Shown here piece after piece: positions 40,289 through 51,055 of a stretch of DNA of 64,000 bases. This DNA comes from Unio delphinus. Lineage: Eukaryota > Mollusca > Bivalvia > Unionida > Unionidae. Each line of letters opens with the position of its first letter. The first letter of the stretch is position 1. The stretch is from NCBI GenBank assembly GCA_029339505.1, contig JAQISU010000108.1:20593501-20657500 (forward strand). The letters are read 5' to 3'. A program made the translations under genes and the position numbers. The notes under the pieces were generated by a model. The model worked only from the letters and a program-made list of their open reading frames with translations, was not told where the DNA came from and did no database searches.

Positions 40289-40408
40289 ATCTTGATTAGA
40301 AGCTGTGACAGCTGCTCCTCGAGAATCATTAGCCAAAAGGTCAAAGTCACGGGTTAATTGATTTGCAACAGCACCCAACTCGCTGATGTTTGATGAAGAT
40401 TTTCCCAC
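40289..40408 (-). CDS. TLN1: talin exon W13 (R10)
   Basis: 120 bp, 40 codons, phase 0-0. The product contains ELGAVANQLTRDFDLLANDS, matching vertebrate ELGPLANQLTSDYGRLASE. Acceptor CATTTTCAG, donor GAT|GTAAGGATT. About human 1871-1910. It is separated from W14 by the shortest intron here (267 bp). Confidence 0.97.
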
Positions 40409-40589
40409 CTGAAAATGTTATGCAAATACTGTAAATCATACATGAATCGTAAAATGTTCCTGTAGAAAATGTTCATAGAAAACTAATGAAACATCACACA
40501 CAGTGCTGTCAATAACAAAAATTGTAGCAGACATATTTTATTCATGGAAATTAAATTCAGAAAAATTGAAATCATCTTACATTCAAGAG

Positions 40590-40780
40590 TTTTTGTTTTT
40601 TGTGCAGTTTAATGTCATGTCAGCACATGATAGGCTATATATGGCAGCCAGTATACTTCATGGGGAAGACTTAGGAAGAACCACCAACCCACATGAAACT
40701 GTTGGAAAGCCTTTGCACATACCTACATTAGTCAAGCCAAACCTCAGAGCTCATTCAGACAGATGTGGTGATGGATCTAT
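40590..40780 (-). mobile_element. tRNA-derived SINE, family A, truncated
   Basis: It keeps the tail side and body (GATAGGCTATATATGGCAGC) but lacks the tRNA-like head. Confidence 0.75.
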
Positions 40781-41879
40781 AAAAACAAGCCACCTTTGAT
40801 TACAATGCATCCTAAGGTCACTGAAGCACAAGCAGCGACAGAGTATGTACAGTAGACTTTTCAATTATCCTAAGTCTAAGGGACTAGATGAAAACTGCCA
40901 ATATTTCTGGGGTTTGAAAAACTCATGGTCATGAAGGTTCATATGTACATGAAATTGAATATGTATATGTTTAGTTTCTTATATGTAGCTTTTCTTGGAT
41001 TGTTTGATGAAATCCATACATTATCTACATTTACATTCCACAGAAATAAAACAATGAAAGTACCATTTCAGTTATTCTTGTATTCTTACAAAGCAACTAG
41101 GAAGTCATTTCATTCGTACAGCATAAAGACAAAAAGAAAAGTGACTTCCTATAGATTTTATGAAAAATACATGTGCAGTCGAATGTAGTTTTCAGAAGGT
41201 TCATACAAAATTTTCCAATTTTCTTTAATCAAGCCCACTTTGCATAAAGTTACTACAACCAAATGAATTAATAATGGGGTTATCAAAAGGCAATTCGATT
41301 ACTGGATGAGCAACAAACAATAAACACGATTTGCTTTTTGATTAATCAGTTTGGATTAACAGGTGTCCTGATTCATGAAATCAAGTATGCCATTAAGATA
41401 GTTTTCACCATTTAAATAATGTGTTACAATTTTAATAGGATTAGAGTATTCGGGACCATTCAATTATTTTTATTAAGTGGATGTTCATGAATAATCGATG
41501 TTCAGAATATAGATGTAAAATATGATATAAACAAAGAACAAATTTAGCCAGGAATGGACACATAGTCAAGAATATTATTGGGAACTTGGATAATAAGAGT
41601 TTAAATAACTAAGATTCTGTATATCAAACACAAGTTACATCAGCAGCCTAAAAAATATAAACTTTATTTATTCCAGATCAATTCAAAAACAAATTCTTCC
41701 AACTTATTCAAACTCCACAGCTTAGATGTTGGCATGTGATCTTCCAATGTAAAGAAAACCATCAGGCAAACTGAAAGCTGATATCAGTAGTTCAAAATTT
41801 TATTTTTTCAAGGGTACAATTTCTGAAAAATGTATTCTGATGCTAAAATGATGTGATTTTCAGTATTTGCACTTTGTCT

Positions 41880-42350
41880 ATTATGTTATTATGTCAAGTC
41901 CATATTCACTATGAAAATGTTGTAATATTTGTCTACTTATCTATGTTATTTTGCCCTGTCCATATATAGCATTAAAATGTAACAACATTTGCATATTCAT
42001 CCACGTTATTAAGCTCTGTCCATGTACAACATAAAATTGTAATATTTGTTTATTCATCTGTGTTATTAAGCTCTGTCGATAGACAAAAATGTAATGTTTG
42101 TCTATTCATCTATTTTTTTTAGCCCTGTCCATATACAACAAAAAATTGAATAACATTTGTCTATTCATCCATGCTATTTGGCCCTGTCCATATCAAACAT
42201 TAAAATGTAATATTGGTCTTTTCATCTATGTTCTTAAACCCTGTCCAAATACGACAATAAATGCAATAAAGTTTGTCTATTGATCTGTTATTTAGCCCGA
42301 TCCATATATAACATATGTAATATTTGTCTATCCATCTATGTTACTAAGCT
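41880..42350. repeat. minisatellite, about 60-bp unit, eight copies
   Basis: Unit contains TGTCTATTCATCTATGTTAT and CCCTGTCCATATACAACA, diverged between copies. Confidence 0.85.
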
Positions 42351-42462
42351 AAGTCCAGGTGCAATATTAAAATATGATAACTAAACTAAAAAATTACATT
42401 TAAATGATTAAAACTGAAATCTGCACAACCTCTGCTTGATTAAAGATACTGAAATTTCTCAC

Positions 42463-42564
42463 CATGTCCTGTGCTGTGTGGGCAATTTGCTTTGCCAGCT
42501 TGACCATGTTAGTCTGATAGCTAACAAAGGACATGTCTTCACTAACAGAGACACGCTCATCAGT
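42463..42564 (-). CDS. TLN1: talin exon W12 (R10)
   Basis: 102 bp, 34 codons, phase 0-0. The product contains SFVSYQTNMVKLAKQIAHTA, matching vertebrate SFVDYQTTMVRTAKAIAVT. Acceptor TTGTTTCAG, donor ATG|GTGAGAAAT. About human 1837-1870, the first helix of R10. Confidence 0.96.
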
Positions 42565-43071
42565 CTGAAACAAGAATACAATGCAATGGGGAATGATATG
42601 TACTTAAAACAAATACAGATAAGATGTCACCTGCAAGAAATAAATCATCGTAAACCATATAATCACCAAAGAACACCGACCTAAGTTTAACTCTAAGTGA
42701 GAAACATTAACAATGATGGTTTTGTGCCAAGCCGCAGCAGGCAATTTATAACCATTTAAAATATCTGATGACGAAACATTTCATTCATGGAAAATAGCTT
42801 CTTCAATAAAAACTGAAATTCAAATGTCAATTATCTCATAATGAAAGCCAATACAATCATTTTTCACAAATTGAACCCTTTCAGGTTTTTGACATGCTAT
42901 AAATTTCCATGCATTATTAATAATTGTTGTCCGAAACTACAAAACTTCTCAATGAAAAGTTTTCAAGATAAAACAATAAAGTTAAACATAACAGATGAAA
43001 AATATTTCAAAAATATGATAATGGTTATCACCAGTTTCATACATTTGTAAAATTAAGAAAAACTTGCATAC
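42565..43071 (-). other. intron 11
   Basis: 507 bp. Plain AT-rich sequence; nothing seen. Confidence 0.8.
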
Positions 43072-43218
43072 CCTGGAGATGGATTTGCTGATTTTATCGA
43101 TCATGCTGTTAACAACGCCAGCCTGTGAGGCAGCCTCTTCTAGATTTTGAAGCAGGTCTCCAAGTACTTCCCTCAACTCCTCGGCTGCTGTGTCAATGTT
43201 CTGATGGGTGTGAACCGC
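43072..43218 (-). CDS. TLN1: talin exon W11 (R9-R10)
   Basis: 147 bp, 49 codons, phase 0-0. The product begins AVHTHQNIDTAAEELREVLG and contains LEEAASQAGVVNSMIDKIS, matching vertebrate LNEAASAAGVVGGMVDSI. About human 1788-1836: last helix of R9 and entry to R10. Acceptor TTTTCAG, donor AGG|GTATGCAAG. Confidence 0.97.
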
Positions 43219-43549
43219 CTGAAAATAGAACAATAATGTCAAACAAAAGTTATTTTCTGTATATTGTGCAAAATAATGCATCCATCACAACAAAAAATGG
43301 GCGATGAATAAAAACTGCAGATTGTTAAGTATATCTGTAGTTGTTTTAACTCCTGGTACATGATTTTGTTTAATAATTCTTATTCATGGCTGTAATGTGT
43401 ACAGAATATCTACAGTTCATCCTGGCTGTGACATGAGTATAGTATGATGTATGATTTATAAATAGATGTGTAAGTATGTGTTGACAATTAGGAACAATAT
43501 TCATAATAATCTGACTAAAAATAATGCCCGACTGATGGGATATTGTTTT

Positions 43550-43720
43550 CAGAATAATTCTGTGGCTTCTCATTGGTTGTGTGAGGTCACATGAATATTC
43601 TTAGTTGATGCAAAATAAATAGTGTATGATGTCACATTGGGTCTATTGCAAAGTAGATTCGCAATTTACTTTGTATATAAGGAGAAAGTTAAGCTATCGG
43701 ATTCATTCCAATTATTAGAG
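43550..43720 (+). promoter_or_regulatory. promoter-like / LTR-like sequence
   Basis: On the plus strand CTCATTGGTTG (inverted CCAAT), TGATGTCA near 43628 and TATATAAGG near 43674 occur in promoter-like order, opposite to the gene. Surrounding 43330-43940 could be a solo LTR, but I could not establish TG..CA ends or a target duplication. Confidence 0.25.
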
Positions 43721-43967
43721 TAATTTGTATGTATTGTTATATGTTTTGGTTGCATGTCTGCAGAAGTGATTTATGTTGTTCTTAGATATTTTTCAAGAGG
43801 AAAAACATTTGTTTGGACTGTCCAGCTGAAGTAAAAGTGCTCATTATTTGGACTACAATATTATTCTGGAACTGATATAAGTTATTCAAAGTAATTCTGT
43901 ACAATGCTTTTGCTTCTTTCTGTTATTTAAGTCTGTGACCATAGAGTCATAACAATTTACAAACCCA

Positions 43968-44225
43968 ACCTCTCCTTAATCTAAATCCACATGAATTCTC
44001 AATACCCAAACCCAACAACACCTGAATTCTCTGTTCTTTCCCTCAATACCTCAACTCTCCTCCCTATAACTCCTCTTTCCCTACTTCCTCAATTCTCCTC
44101 ACCCAAACTCTCCTCAGCTCTCCGAACATGCGAACTCTTCTCCTTCTGCGCTTACTTAACCTTCCCCTCGATCAACACCCAAATTCTACTCCTAAAACAC
44201 CCAAACACCCTTCCACCCCCTTAAC
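43968..44225. repeat. pyrimidine-rich tract
   Basis: Plus strand is dominated by C and T with loose CTCAATTCTCCT-like units. It lies just past the donor of W10, so the transcript is purine-rich there. Confidence 0.7.
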
Positions 44226-44271
44226 AGTTTTCTCTCCCCTTCCATATCAGTTAGATAAGTTACATCTGTAC

Positions 44272-44442
44272 CTTTGGATTACCACCTCCCTCCTTAGAGG
44301 AGAAAGCAAACTGCAGTGCAGATTCAATAACAGTTTTTGTCATGTCCAGGCTGGTCATCTGTTGTTTGGAAGCTGTTGTCAATGATGCAGTTCCTATAGC
44401 ACCATCAGCTAGAGGCTCAAAATAGCTTGCCATCCTGTGGAT
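44272..44442 (-). CDS. TLN1: talin exon W10 (R9, autoinhibitory helix)
   Basis: 171 bp, 57 codons, phase 0-0. The product begins IHRMASYFEPLADGAIGTAS and ends FSSKEGGGNPK, against vertebrate MAQYFEPLTLAAVGAAS and KEAGGNPK. Residues Thr and Glu in KTVIE, with the Glu codon at 44323-44325, align with human Thr1767 and Glu1770, the R9 residues that contact F3 in the closed molecule. Acceptor TTTCGATAG, donor AAG|GTACAGATG. Confidence 0.97.
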
Positions 44443-44643
44443 CTATCGAAACAAAGGGATAAAAAACCATTGAACATTTAAAAACACAGCAATTAAGTTC
44501 TCAACAACAAATTTTTTGCCTTTCAAAATAAATGAAAGGAGAAAACTGAACTGATTTATTTAATCATAGCATGGAATTTGTGGTTTGCATTCAAGACACT
44601 TCTGAAACAATAAACATATCCAAGAGAAATAAAACTTACTTAA

Positions 44644-44739
<96 letters not shown>

Positions 44740-46106
44740 TAAGCACACACAATTGGGACAAATCTACAATTTTAAAAACTGGTATATTTATCTTGGATAG
44801 TTCCAGAGAAGAAATCATCTAAAAGACAAATTGATTAACTCATCTTTTGCTTGAAAACTCTAGCAACTCTACTGCTAGGTAAACTTTACATTGCAGTGTC
44901 TCTATTTTTTGTTCTTACACACTTCTTACAATCATGATTTCTTTATATTCCATAAGTAGTCTTTCAAAAATGCTGTTCACTATGCCTGCTTAAATGACTC
45001 CAATTAATGCTAATGAGGTGGTACTGCCTGATTAGTAAAACTGTTGTCTCTTTATACATGAACTGGCCATTTTATAAAAGTGCATCACAAACAAATCTAT
45101 ACTGAAAACAAAAATTATACCTTGAAACAATTATTTCCAGGTGAAATCAAAACTTTTGTGACATAAAGAGCCCATGGCTGTTATTTCGGTTTATTTATCG
45201 GATTCCACAATTTTGTTTAACTAGTTGCAAATTTTTAAATGAATGAACAGACTAAAGTAAATGAGAAAACTTTAAAATCGGCTTGAAAACCAACATAGGT
45301 ATCATGTGAAGTGTTTAGGGATTGGGTTAGTATGTCAATGGGTGTGTAATGTGTAGGAGGAAATTCCAAACGATATGGTGGTCAAATCATTTAAGAAATG
45401 TGGTAGTAAGATGGACAAAAAAAACTTTTCAATTTATTTGTATATATTTAACTCAATAATACAAGTGCATTTATTATAAACTGGTTTTGCCTTTATTGTT
45501 CCATCTCAATCCATCTGTCTCGTTTGACGTTTAGTTTTTTTTCCTCATGTGCAAATCTGACTCACTAACTACCTGTCACACCTTGCAGATGGATTTGACT
45601 CACTAACTACCTGTCACCCCTTGCAGATGGATTTGACTTGTTCTAAAAAACACTTGTCTCGTGGGAGGGATGAAGAAAAATTTGCTTTTTGCAGAACTAA
45701 GATTTGTGTGTGGATCATAGTCGAATAGGCTTATATGTGAGTATAAACAAGAAGAAGATTTCTGCCAGTACTCAACTTATGTTAAATACTGACATTAAAG
45801 CTTGAAACTGCTGCTTATTTACACAATAAAATTATCAGCTTTAATGTTATGTATTATAGATAGAAACTGCAATGGTTTTATACCAAATATTTCTTTTTTC
45901 TGTGACTAAAAATCATCCTTATTAAACTCAGTCTACTCTTAAACTGTGCAAATAAGAAAAAAACAGAATGAATCTTTATAAACACAATTTAAACTGAAAA
46001 TAAACATCAATAAATTGTTATATTTATGAAATAATGATAATAACACCAGACTATTTTTATTTTTCAAGCTCTAAGGTGTGAAAAAGTTCTACCCAAAGCC
46101 CCTGAC
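44443..46106 (-). other. intron 9
   Basis: 1.7 kb. It contains an (AT)n block (44646-44736). 45540-45640 has a two-fold repeat of CTCACTAACTACCTGTCAC. Sequence near 45735-45752 (TATATGTGAGTATA) matches the end of the ATATATACTCAC MITE family. No gene seen. Confidence 0.75.
44646..44736. repeat. (AT)n microsatellite
   Basis: About 91 bp of pure AT. Confidence 0.95.
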
Positions 46107-46208
46107 CTGATGTCCGAGGTTCTGAGGCTCTCCCTTTGCAGCAACTCGTATGGACTCGATACAATCCAGGATCTCTCGAGAACAGCTGATCATCTGTTCT
46201 TGGTATGA
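46107..46208 (-). CDS. TLN1: talin exon W9 (R9)
   Basis: 102 bp, 34 codons, phase 0-0. The product is SYQEQMISCSREILDCIESI followed by RVAAKGEPQNLGHQ; the closing LGHQ matches vertebrate LGHK. About human 1697-1730. R9 is the bundle that masks the integrin-binding site of the FERM F3 domain in autoinhibited talin. Acceptor TTATTTCAG, donor CAG|GTCAGGGG. Confidence 0.95.
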
Positions 46209-47429
46209 CTGAAATAATTTAAAACTGTCTCATTATTCTGACCATATGCCTAAACTCTCTCTCCCATTCACTCTTCCTTCTTTCTGTCTGTTTATTCATT
46301 AGTATACTATACACAGTCCCTTCTTGAATGCCCCTCACCCACCCAACCAGCATCTACCCACTTCTTACGGCCAGAATCTCTTGGCACCACCGAGTTTGTA
46401 TTCAAAGTACCCCTAAAAAATAGCCACTCCTCTAACACAACCAGCATATTAGTGCAAAATTGCAAAATGTACCCCTCACGAGCCATCACTTTCTTTCTTC
46501 AAATGTATCAAGAACCAATAATTAATTCATATCATGATGTAAGGTAAATAATTGGATTATCAATATTGTCGATATATGTCTCCCAATGTCCTGTTTCCAT
46601 TACTGAATGAAGTGTTGACTAAAGTACATGCAAAACTTAAGATTAATATCATATCATTGTCCAAAAAAGCCGACGTTTACAGGAAATGGGCTTAATAATG
46701 TTATGGTAGAGTTTTGGACTTCACACATCATTCAAGTTCTTCTCTTTGATGATTATAACTGGATGTAATTGTCAAGATCATAACAGGGTCAGCAAAGGCT
46801 AAAAAATAGATTTTGTGCATTAACACACAGAGAGAACCTTGAACAAAACAGGGAAACAGACAAAGACCGAAAAATCAAGTGAAAAAACATTTATCACTTC
46901 CTTTACAAAGAAGGTATTTTGTCCACTTGACAAAAGTTTCATCTGCATAATTAAATTGCATACAGTTAACAAGTAAATAAATTACTACCAAGCATTAACA
47001 TGTCATCACGTAAACATCGACATATTATTTTAGAAGTTGGTTATTCTACTCGACGACACTGGGTGAGATGAGGAGGGGCTTGCAGAAAAATTTTAAGTAG
47101 AAAAAACTCAAATAAACAAAGTCATAACCGATAAAGAGGTTATTCAGCAGCAGTAGGAAAATCGAACAAATGGAAAAAGAAATATGTGTGTACCAAGATA
47201 TAAATGACATTTCTGAATGGTTTTTCCAATGTGCATGACAACAATACCCACTCACATATCACGCTTACGCCAAGAATAAGAACATTAATTTATATTCAGT
47301 TGAAATAACTTTATTATTATAACAAGAAAAACCTTTTAATAAATAATATTACTTTTAAACGAAGATATTAAATGCTTTGAAGTATTTAGCTTTCTTACCA
47401 TGTACATTACTTATACTTCTCACAAAAAT

Positions 47430-47500
47430 TTTAGTCCCCCTCTTATAAGGCCACTTTCTTGTTGCAGAAGGGGTGGCCATATAAGAGGGGAACCACTGTA
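47430..47500. mobile_element. short palindromic MITE
   Basis: Left TTAGTCCCCCTCTTATAAGG and right (complement) TACAGTGGTTCCCCTCTTAT form near-complete inverted repeats around a short centre. Confidence 0.65.
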
Positions 47501-48274
47501 GTACAGTTTATTCTACTGAAGGCCTGAACATTGTATAAACTGCCACTTATGATTTGTTCAGGAAGTTTTCAAAAAACTTTTAAAGGTTTATACATAGTGT
47601 TTTATTCTTTGGAAAAGTGAGTCAAAATGTAAACAAACTCATTCCAAGCTGGATCAAATTCTTTCTCGAATTTGTCATCATTTGCGTTAATAAGCACAAC
47701 AAATGAATGCAACTCCAGCTGGTAATTAATTGTATCAAACATCATTTAAGCAAATCAATTATTCCAATTGTTTTTATTCAAAATATTTAAGTAACAAAAC
47801 TCCTGAAATTAAACAGCATTATTATATACTTAAGTGTGAAATATAGAGACTTACTGGCAAAATAATTTTCATATGTTTATCTCGATCATTTTTTTTCATA
47901 TGTGAAACATATATCCCAATATCTTCACATGACAAAAATATAACTTTCCATCATGCCATGTGATGCTAGATTGTGTATGCCTACAAAAATTGTACTCGAA
48001 CAACAAAATAAGTACTATGTGAGTTAAAACAAATAAATAGAAACTACCTGATTTCAAGATAAAGAAATTATTCCCTGATCAAAAAATCTGACCTGACTAG
48101 TTTTTTTCCTCTCTACCAAGTTATTTCCCCTTACTTCCATTACATGACTAATAAACCTTTTGTAATGCATTACTGAATTTGAGTCAAATAATTTATAAAA
48201 TGGCAATAATGTAATTTACTGCAACTGATTTGAGAAGATTCTTAAGTCACTTATATTTATGTTATCAGACTACG

Positions 48275-48670
48275 AATTTACAAATGGGGTGGGGATGAGA
48301 GCATGTTGTCAGAGCAAGTTTAAATGGAGTGGGGATGAGAGCATGTTTTGTCAAAGATTAAGTTTAAATGGGGTGGGGATGAAAGCATGTTTTGTCAAAG
48401 AGTAAGTTTAAATGGGGTGGGGATGAGAGCATGTTTTGTCAAAGAGTAAGTTTAAATGGAGTGGGGATGAGAGCATGTTTTGTCAAAGAGCAAGTTTAAA
48501 TGGGGTGGGGATGAGAGCATGTTTTGTCAAAGAGTAAGTTTAAATGGAGTGGAGATGAGAGCATGTTTTGTCAAAGAGCAAGTTTAAATGGGGTGGGGAT
48601 GAGAGCATGTTTTGTTAAAGAGTAAGTTTAAATGGGGTGGGGATGAGAGCATGTTTTGTCAAAGAGTGTG
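48275..48670. repeat. minisatellite, about 45-bp unit, eight to nine copies, G-rich
   Basis: Unit AAATGGGGTGGGGATGAGAG plus CATGTTTTGTCAAAGAGTAA. Pairs of four-G runs per unit on the plus (template) strand could form G-quadruplexes between units. Confidence 0.93.
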
Positions 48671-49029
48671 TTTAATCTTCTAAACTTTGATTCTGAAGCA
48701 ACTTGGGTATATAATAAATATTTTCTTTTTCTATGTTAAAACCAAATATATTTCAACTTGTGATAATTGTACCTTCAGCACTCATTATAATATCAAACAA
48801 TGAAATATATCTAGTATTAATGTAAGAAAAGAAAATAATCTCTATTTTTTTGATTGAATTTATTTGTATCACCTCTGATAAATCTAGACCTTTTTTGGCA
48901 CAGATCTCATTCAGAGTTTTTAAAACCAATTCAAGGCCTAAAACTAACTTTATTTAAATTCAAATTTTAAATGTGTTTTCAGGATATCCATTCAATATCA
49001 AGGATTTTTCAAGGTTATATAAACCATTT

Positions 49030-49044
49030 GGGGGGGGGGGGGGG
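49030..49044. repeat. poly(G) run
   Basis: Fifteen consecutive G. Confidence 0.9.
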
Positions 49045-49349
49045 CACTGAAAAAGTTACCAATTTAACCAACACCAACACACTCATCAGAATAAGTGATC
49101 TTGTGGATTTCTGGAGGCCTGTACGTTTGTCAAAATATTTCAAATTCAACTACTTCTGAATAAACATGTCCAAACACGATCAATCTACAAAAAATAAATA
49201 TGGATCTCAGACAATTTCTTTTTCCTGCTCTTTTCTAAAACCTAAAAAAGCACACGTATTAATCATATGCCGTTTTCTACAACAACTGCAAACACAATAA
49301 AATCTTGTCTGAGCATGTATCTGTCTGCATGTCTTGATCTCAACATAGA

Positions 49350-50370
49350 GTCCACATCTTTGCCACAGTAATTAAAGCAATTAAGGCAAAATTACCCTAA
49401 GAGATCTGTATGAGTTTGCCACAGTAATTAAAGAAATTATGGCAAAATTACCCTAAGAAATCTCGCTCTGTACGAGTTTGCCACAGTAATTAAAAGAAAT
49501 TAAGGCAAAATTACCCTAAGTGATCTCTCTGTATGAAATTTGCCACAGTAATAAAAAAAATTAAGGCAAAATTACCCTAAGAGATCTCTCTCTGTACGAG
49601 TTTGCCACAGTAATTAAACAAATTAAGGCAAAATTACCCAGAGATCTCTCTGTACGAGTTTGCCACAGTAAATAAAGCAATTAAGGCAAAATTACCTGAA
49701 GAGATCTCTCTGTATGAGTTTGCCACAGTAATTAAAGAAATTATGGCAAAATTACCCTAAGAGATCTGTATGAGTTTGCCACAGTAATTAAAAGAAATTA
49801 AGGCAAAATTACCCTAAGTGATCTCTCTGTATGAGTTTGCCACAGTAATTAAAGAAATTACGGCAAAATTACCCTAAGAGATCTGTATGAGTTTGCCACA
49901 GTAATTAAAGAAATTACGGCAAAATTACCCTAAGAGATCTGTATGAGTTTGCCACAGTAATTAAAGAAATTATGGCAAAATTACCCTAAGAGATCTTGCT
50001 ATGTATGAGTTTGCCACAGTAAATAAAGCAATTAAGGCAAAATTACCCAAAGAGATCTCTCTGTACGAGTTTGCCACAGTAAATAAAGCAATTAGGGCAA
50101 AATTACCTGAAGAGATCTCTCTATACAAGTTTGCCACAGTAAATAAAGCAAATAAGGCAAAAATTACCTGAAGATATTTCTCTGTACAAGTTTGCCACAG
50201 TAAATAAAGCAATTAAGGCAAAATTACCCAAAGAAATCTCTCTGTACGAGTTTGCCACAGTAAATAAAGCAATTAAGGCAAAATTACCTGAAGAGATCTC
50301 TCTGTACAAGTTTGCCACAGTAAATAAAGCAATTAAGGCAAAATTACCCTAAGAGATCTCTCTGCATGAG
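49350..50370 (-). repeat. minisatellite, 57-60-bp unit, about 17 copies, containing the W8 splice donor
   Basis: On the gene strand the unit is GTAATTTTGCCTTAATTGCT, TTATTTACTGTGGCAAACTT, GTACAGAGAGATCTCTTCAG. The end of exon W8 (GCAGAGAGATCTCTTAGG|GTAATTTTGCC) is itself the first copy. Later copies carry CTTCAG, CTTAGG, CTTTGG or CTCTGG before GTAATT. Read in the talin frame each unit gives V-I-L-P-stop, so use of any later donor would truncate the protein. Confidence 0.95.
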
Positions 50371-50480
50371 GAGGCAAGTTCTCACTAAGTGCTGCCAGAG
50401 AAGCTTGATCGAGTTCTCTGATGGCACGGCCTATTTTTTCCACTGCTATATCACATTCTTTCTGGCCTGGTGCTGTATCT
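50348..50480 (-). CDS. TLN1: talin exon W8 (start of R9), 3' end overlaps a minisatellite
   Basis: 133 bp: one base completing Lys, then 44 codons. The product reads DTAPGQKECDIAVEKIGRAI, then LDQASLAALSENLPPHAERSLR. Acceptor CTTCACGCAG, donor CTTAGG|GTAATTTTG. The end was fixed because joining ..ERSLR to W9 SYQEQM keeps the same residue count as vertebrate talin between two conserved blocks. The last 17 or so bases (about six codons, AERSLR) are nearly identical to the end of each unit of the 60-bp array that follows, so this part of the coding sequence is repeat-like. These residues lie near the first interhelical region of R9. Confidence 0.93.
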
Positions 50481-50873
50481 CTGCGTGAAGAAAAAAAATA
50501 AATAAAAGAGAAAACATTACATTAAACCAAACATTTTGTCATCTAATAATAACCAAAGAGATACAAATCTCTCCGGGCACAAAAATATTTGTTTGGCCGA
50601 ATCCACACCAAAGAGTCATGAATCAGAGCACATTTATTATTATATCACAGGCAAATTAGGAACTATTTCTAACTGTACAAAATTTTATTAATTTGTGCAG
50701 ATTTTTGTTCATAATAAACTAATTTGATATACAGATCACAAGTTTTTTTTAATACAAAGTTTCCACAAGCTCAGCCAAACAGATAAAAGATTATTTCATT
50801 ATTGATATTACTCATAAGGACTTGTGCTTTTAAAGTCTGAAAAAACTCAGACCTTATTTAGTGTTCAACTTAC
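50481..50873 (-). other. intron 7
   Basis: 393 bp, phase 2. Plain AT-rich sequence; nothing seen. Confidence 0.8.
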
Positions 50874-51055
50874 TTGATGGAAGAAACTAATCTCTTGATG
50901 GAGTCGGACACACTCTTGGAGTGGCTAGAATACAGCTGATACGTGGGTGGGTCTTTTGGATTAATGGCCAGTTGTTTTGCTGCTTGTAGCATGTTACAGG
51001 CACCATCTATCATAGACTTTCCTGCTGTTGTTATTGGCTCTTGCGCTTTACGGGC
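50874..51055 (-). CDS. TLN1: talin exon W7 (R7 last helices, KANK surface)
   Basis: 182 bp: 60 codons plus two bases of a split Lys codon (phase 2 donor, CATCAA|GTAAGTTG). The product starts ARKAQEPITTAGKSMIDGAC and contains LAINPKDPPTYQLYSSHSK, matching vertebrate LAVNPRDPPSWSVLAGHSR. The Trp equivalent to human Trp1630, part of the KANK site, is Tyr here, while the Ser equivalent to Ser1641 is kept. Acceptor TTTTTAG. Confidence 0.96.

Larger units (their letters stand above)
40409..42462 (-). other. intron 12
   Basis: 2.05 kb. It holds a truncated SINE (40590-40780) and a roughly 60-bp minisatellite (41880-42350). 40850-41870 has no recognisable gene. Confidence 0.75.
43219..44271 (-). other. 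intron 10
   Basis: 1.05 kb. 43968-44225 is strongly pyrimidine-rich on the plus strand (purine-rich on the gene strand). 43330-43940 has promoter/LTR-like features described separately. Confidence 0.6.
46209..50347 (-). other. intron 8
   Basis: 4.1 kb. It starts inside the 60-bp minisatellite that overlaps exon W8 and also holds a 45-bp G-rich minisatellite (48275-48670), a poly(G) run (49030-49044) and a small palindromic MITE (47430-47500). 46220-47400 and 47510-48270 show no gene. Confidence 0.8.

Noticed and set aside
49970..50318. Open frames with a 20-residue period
   Set aside because: They follow the 60-bp minisatellite in a frame different from talin's.
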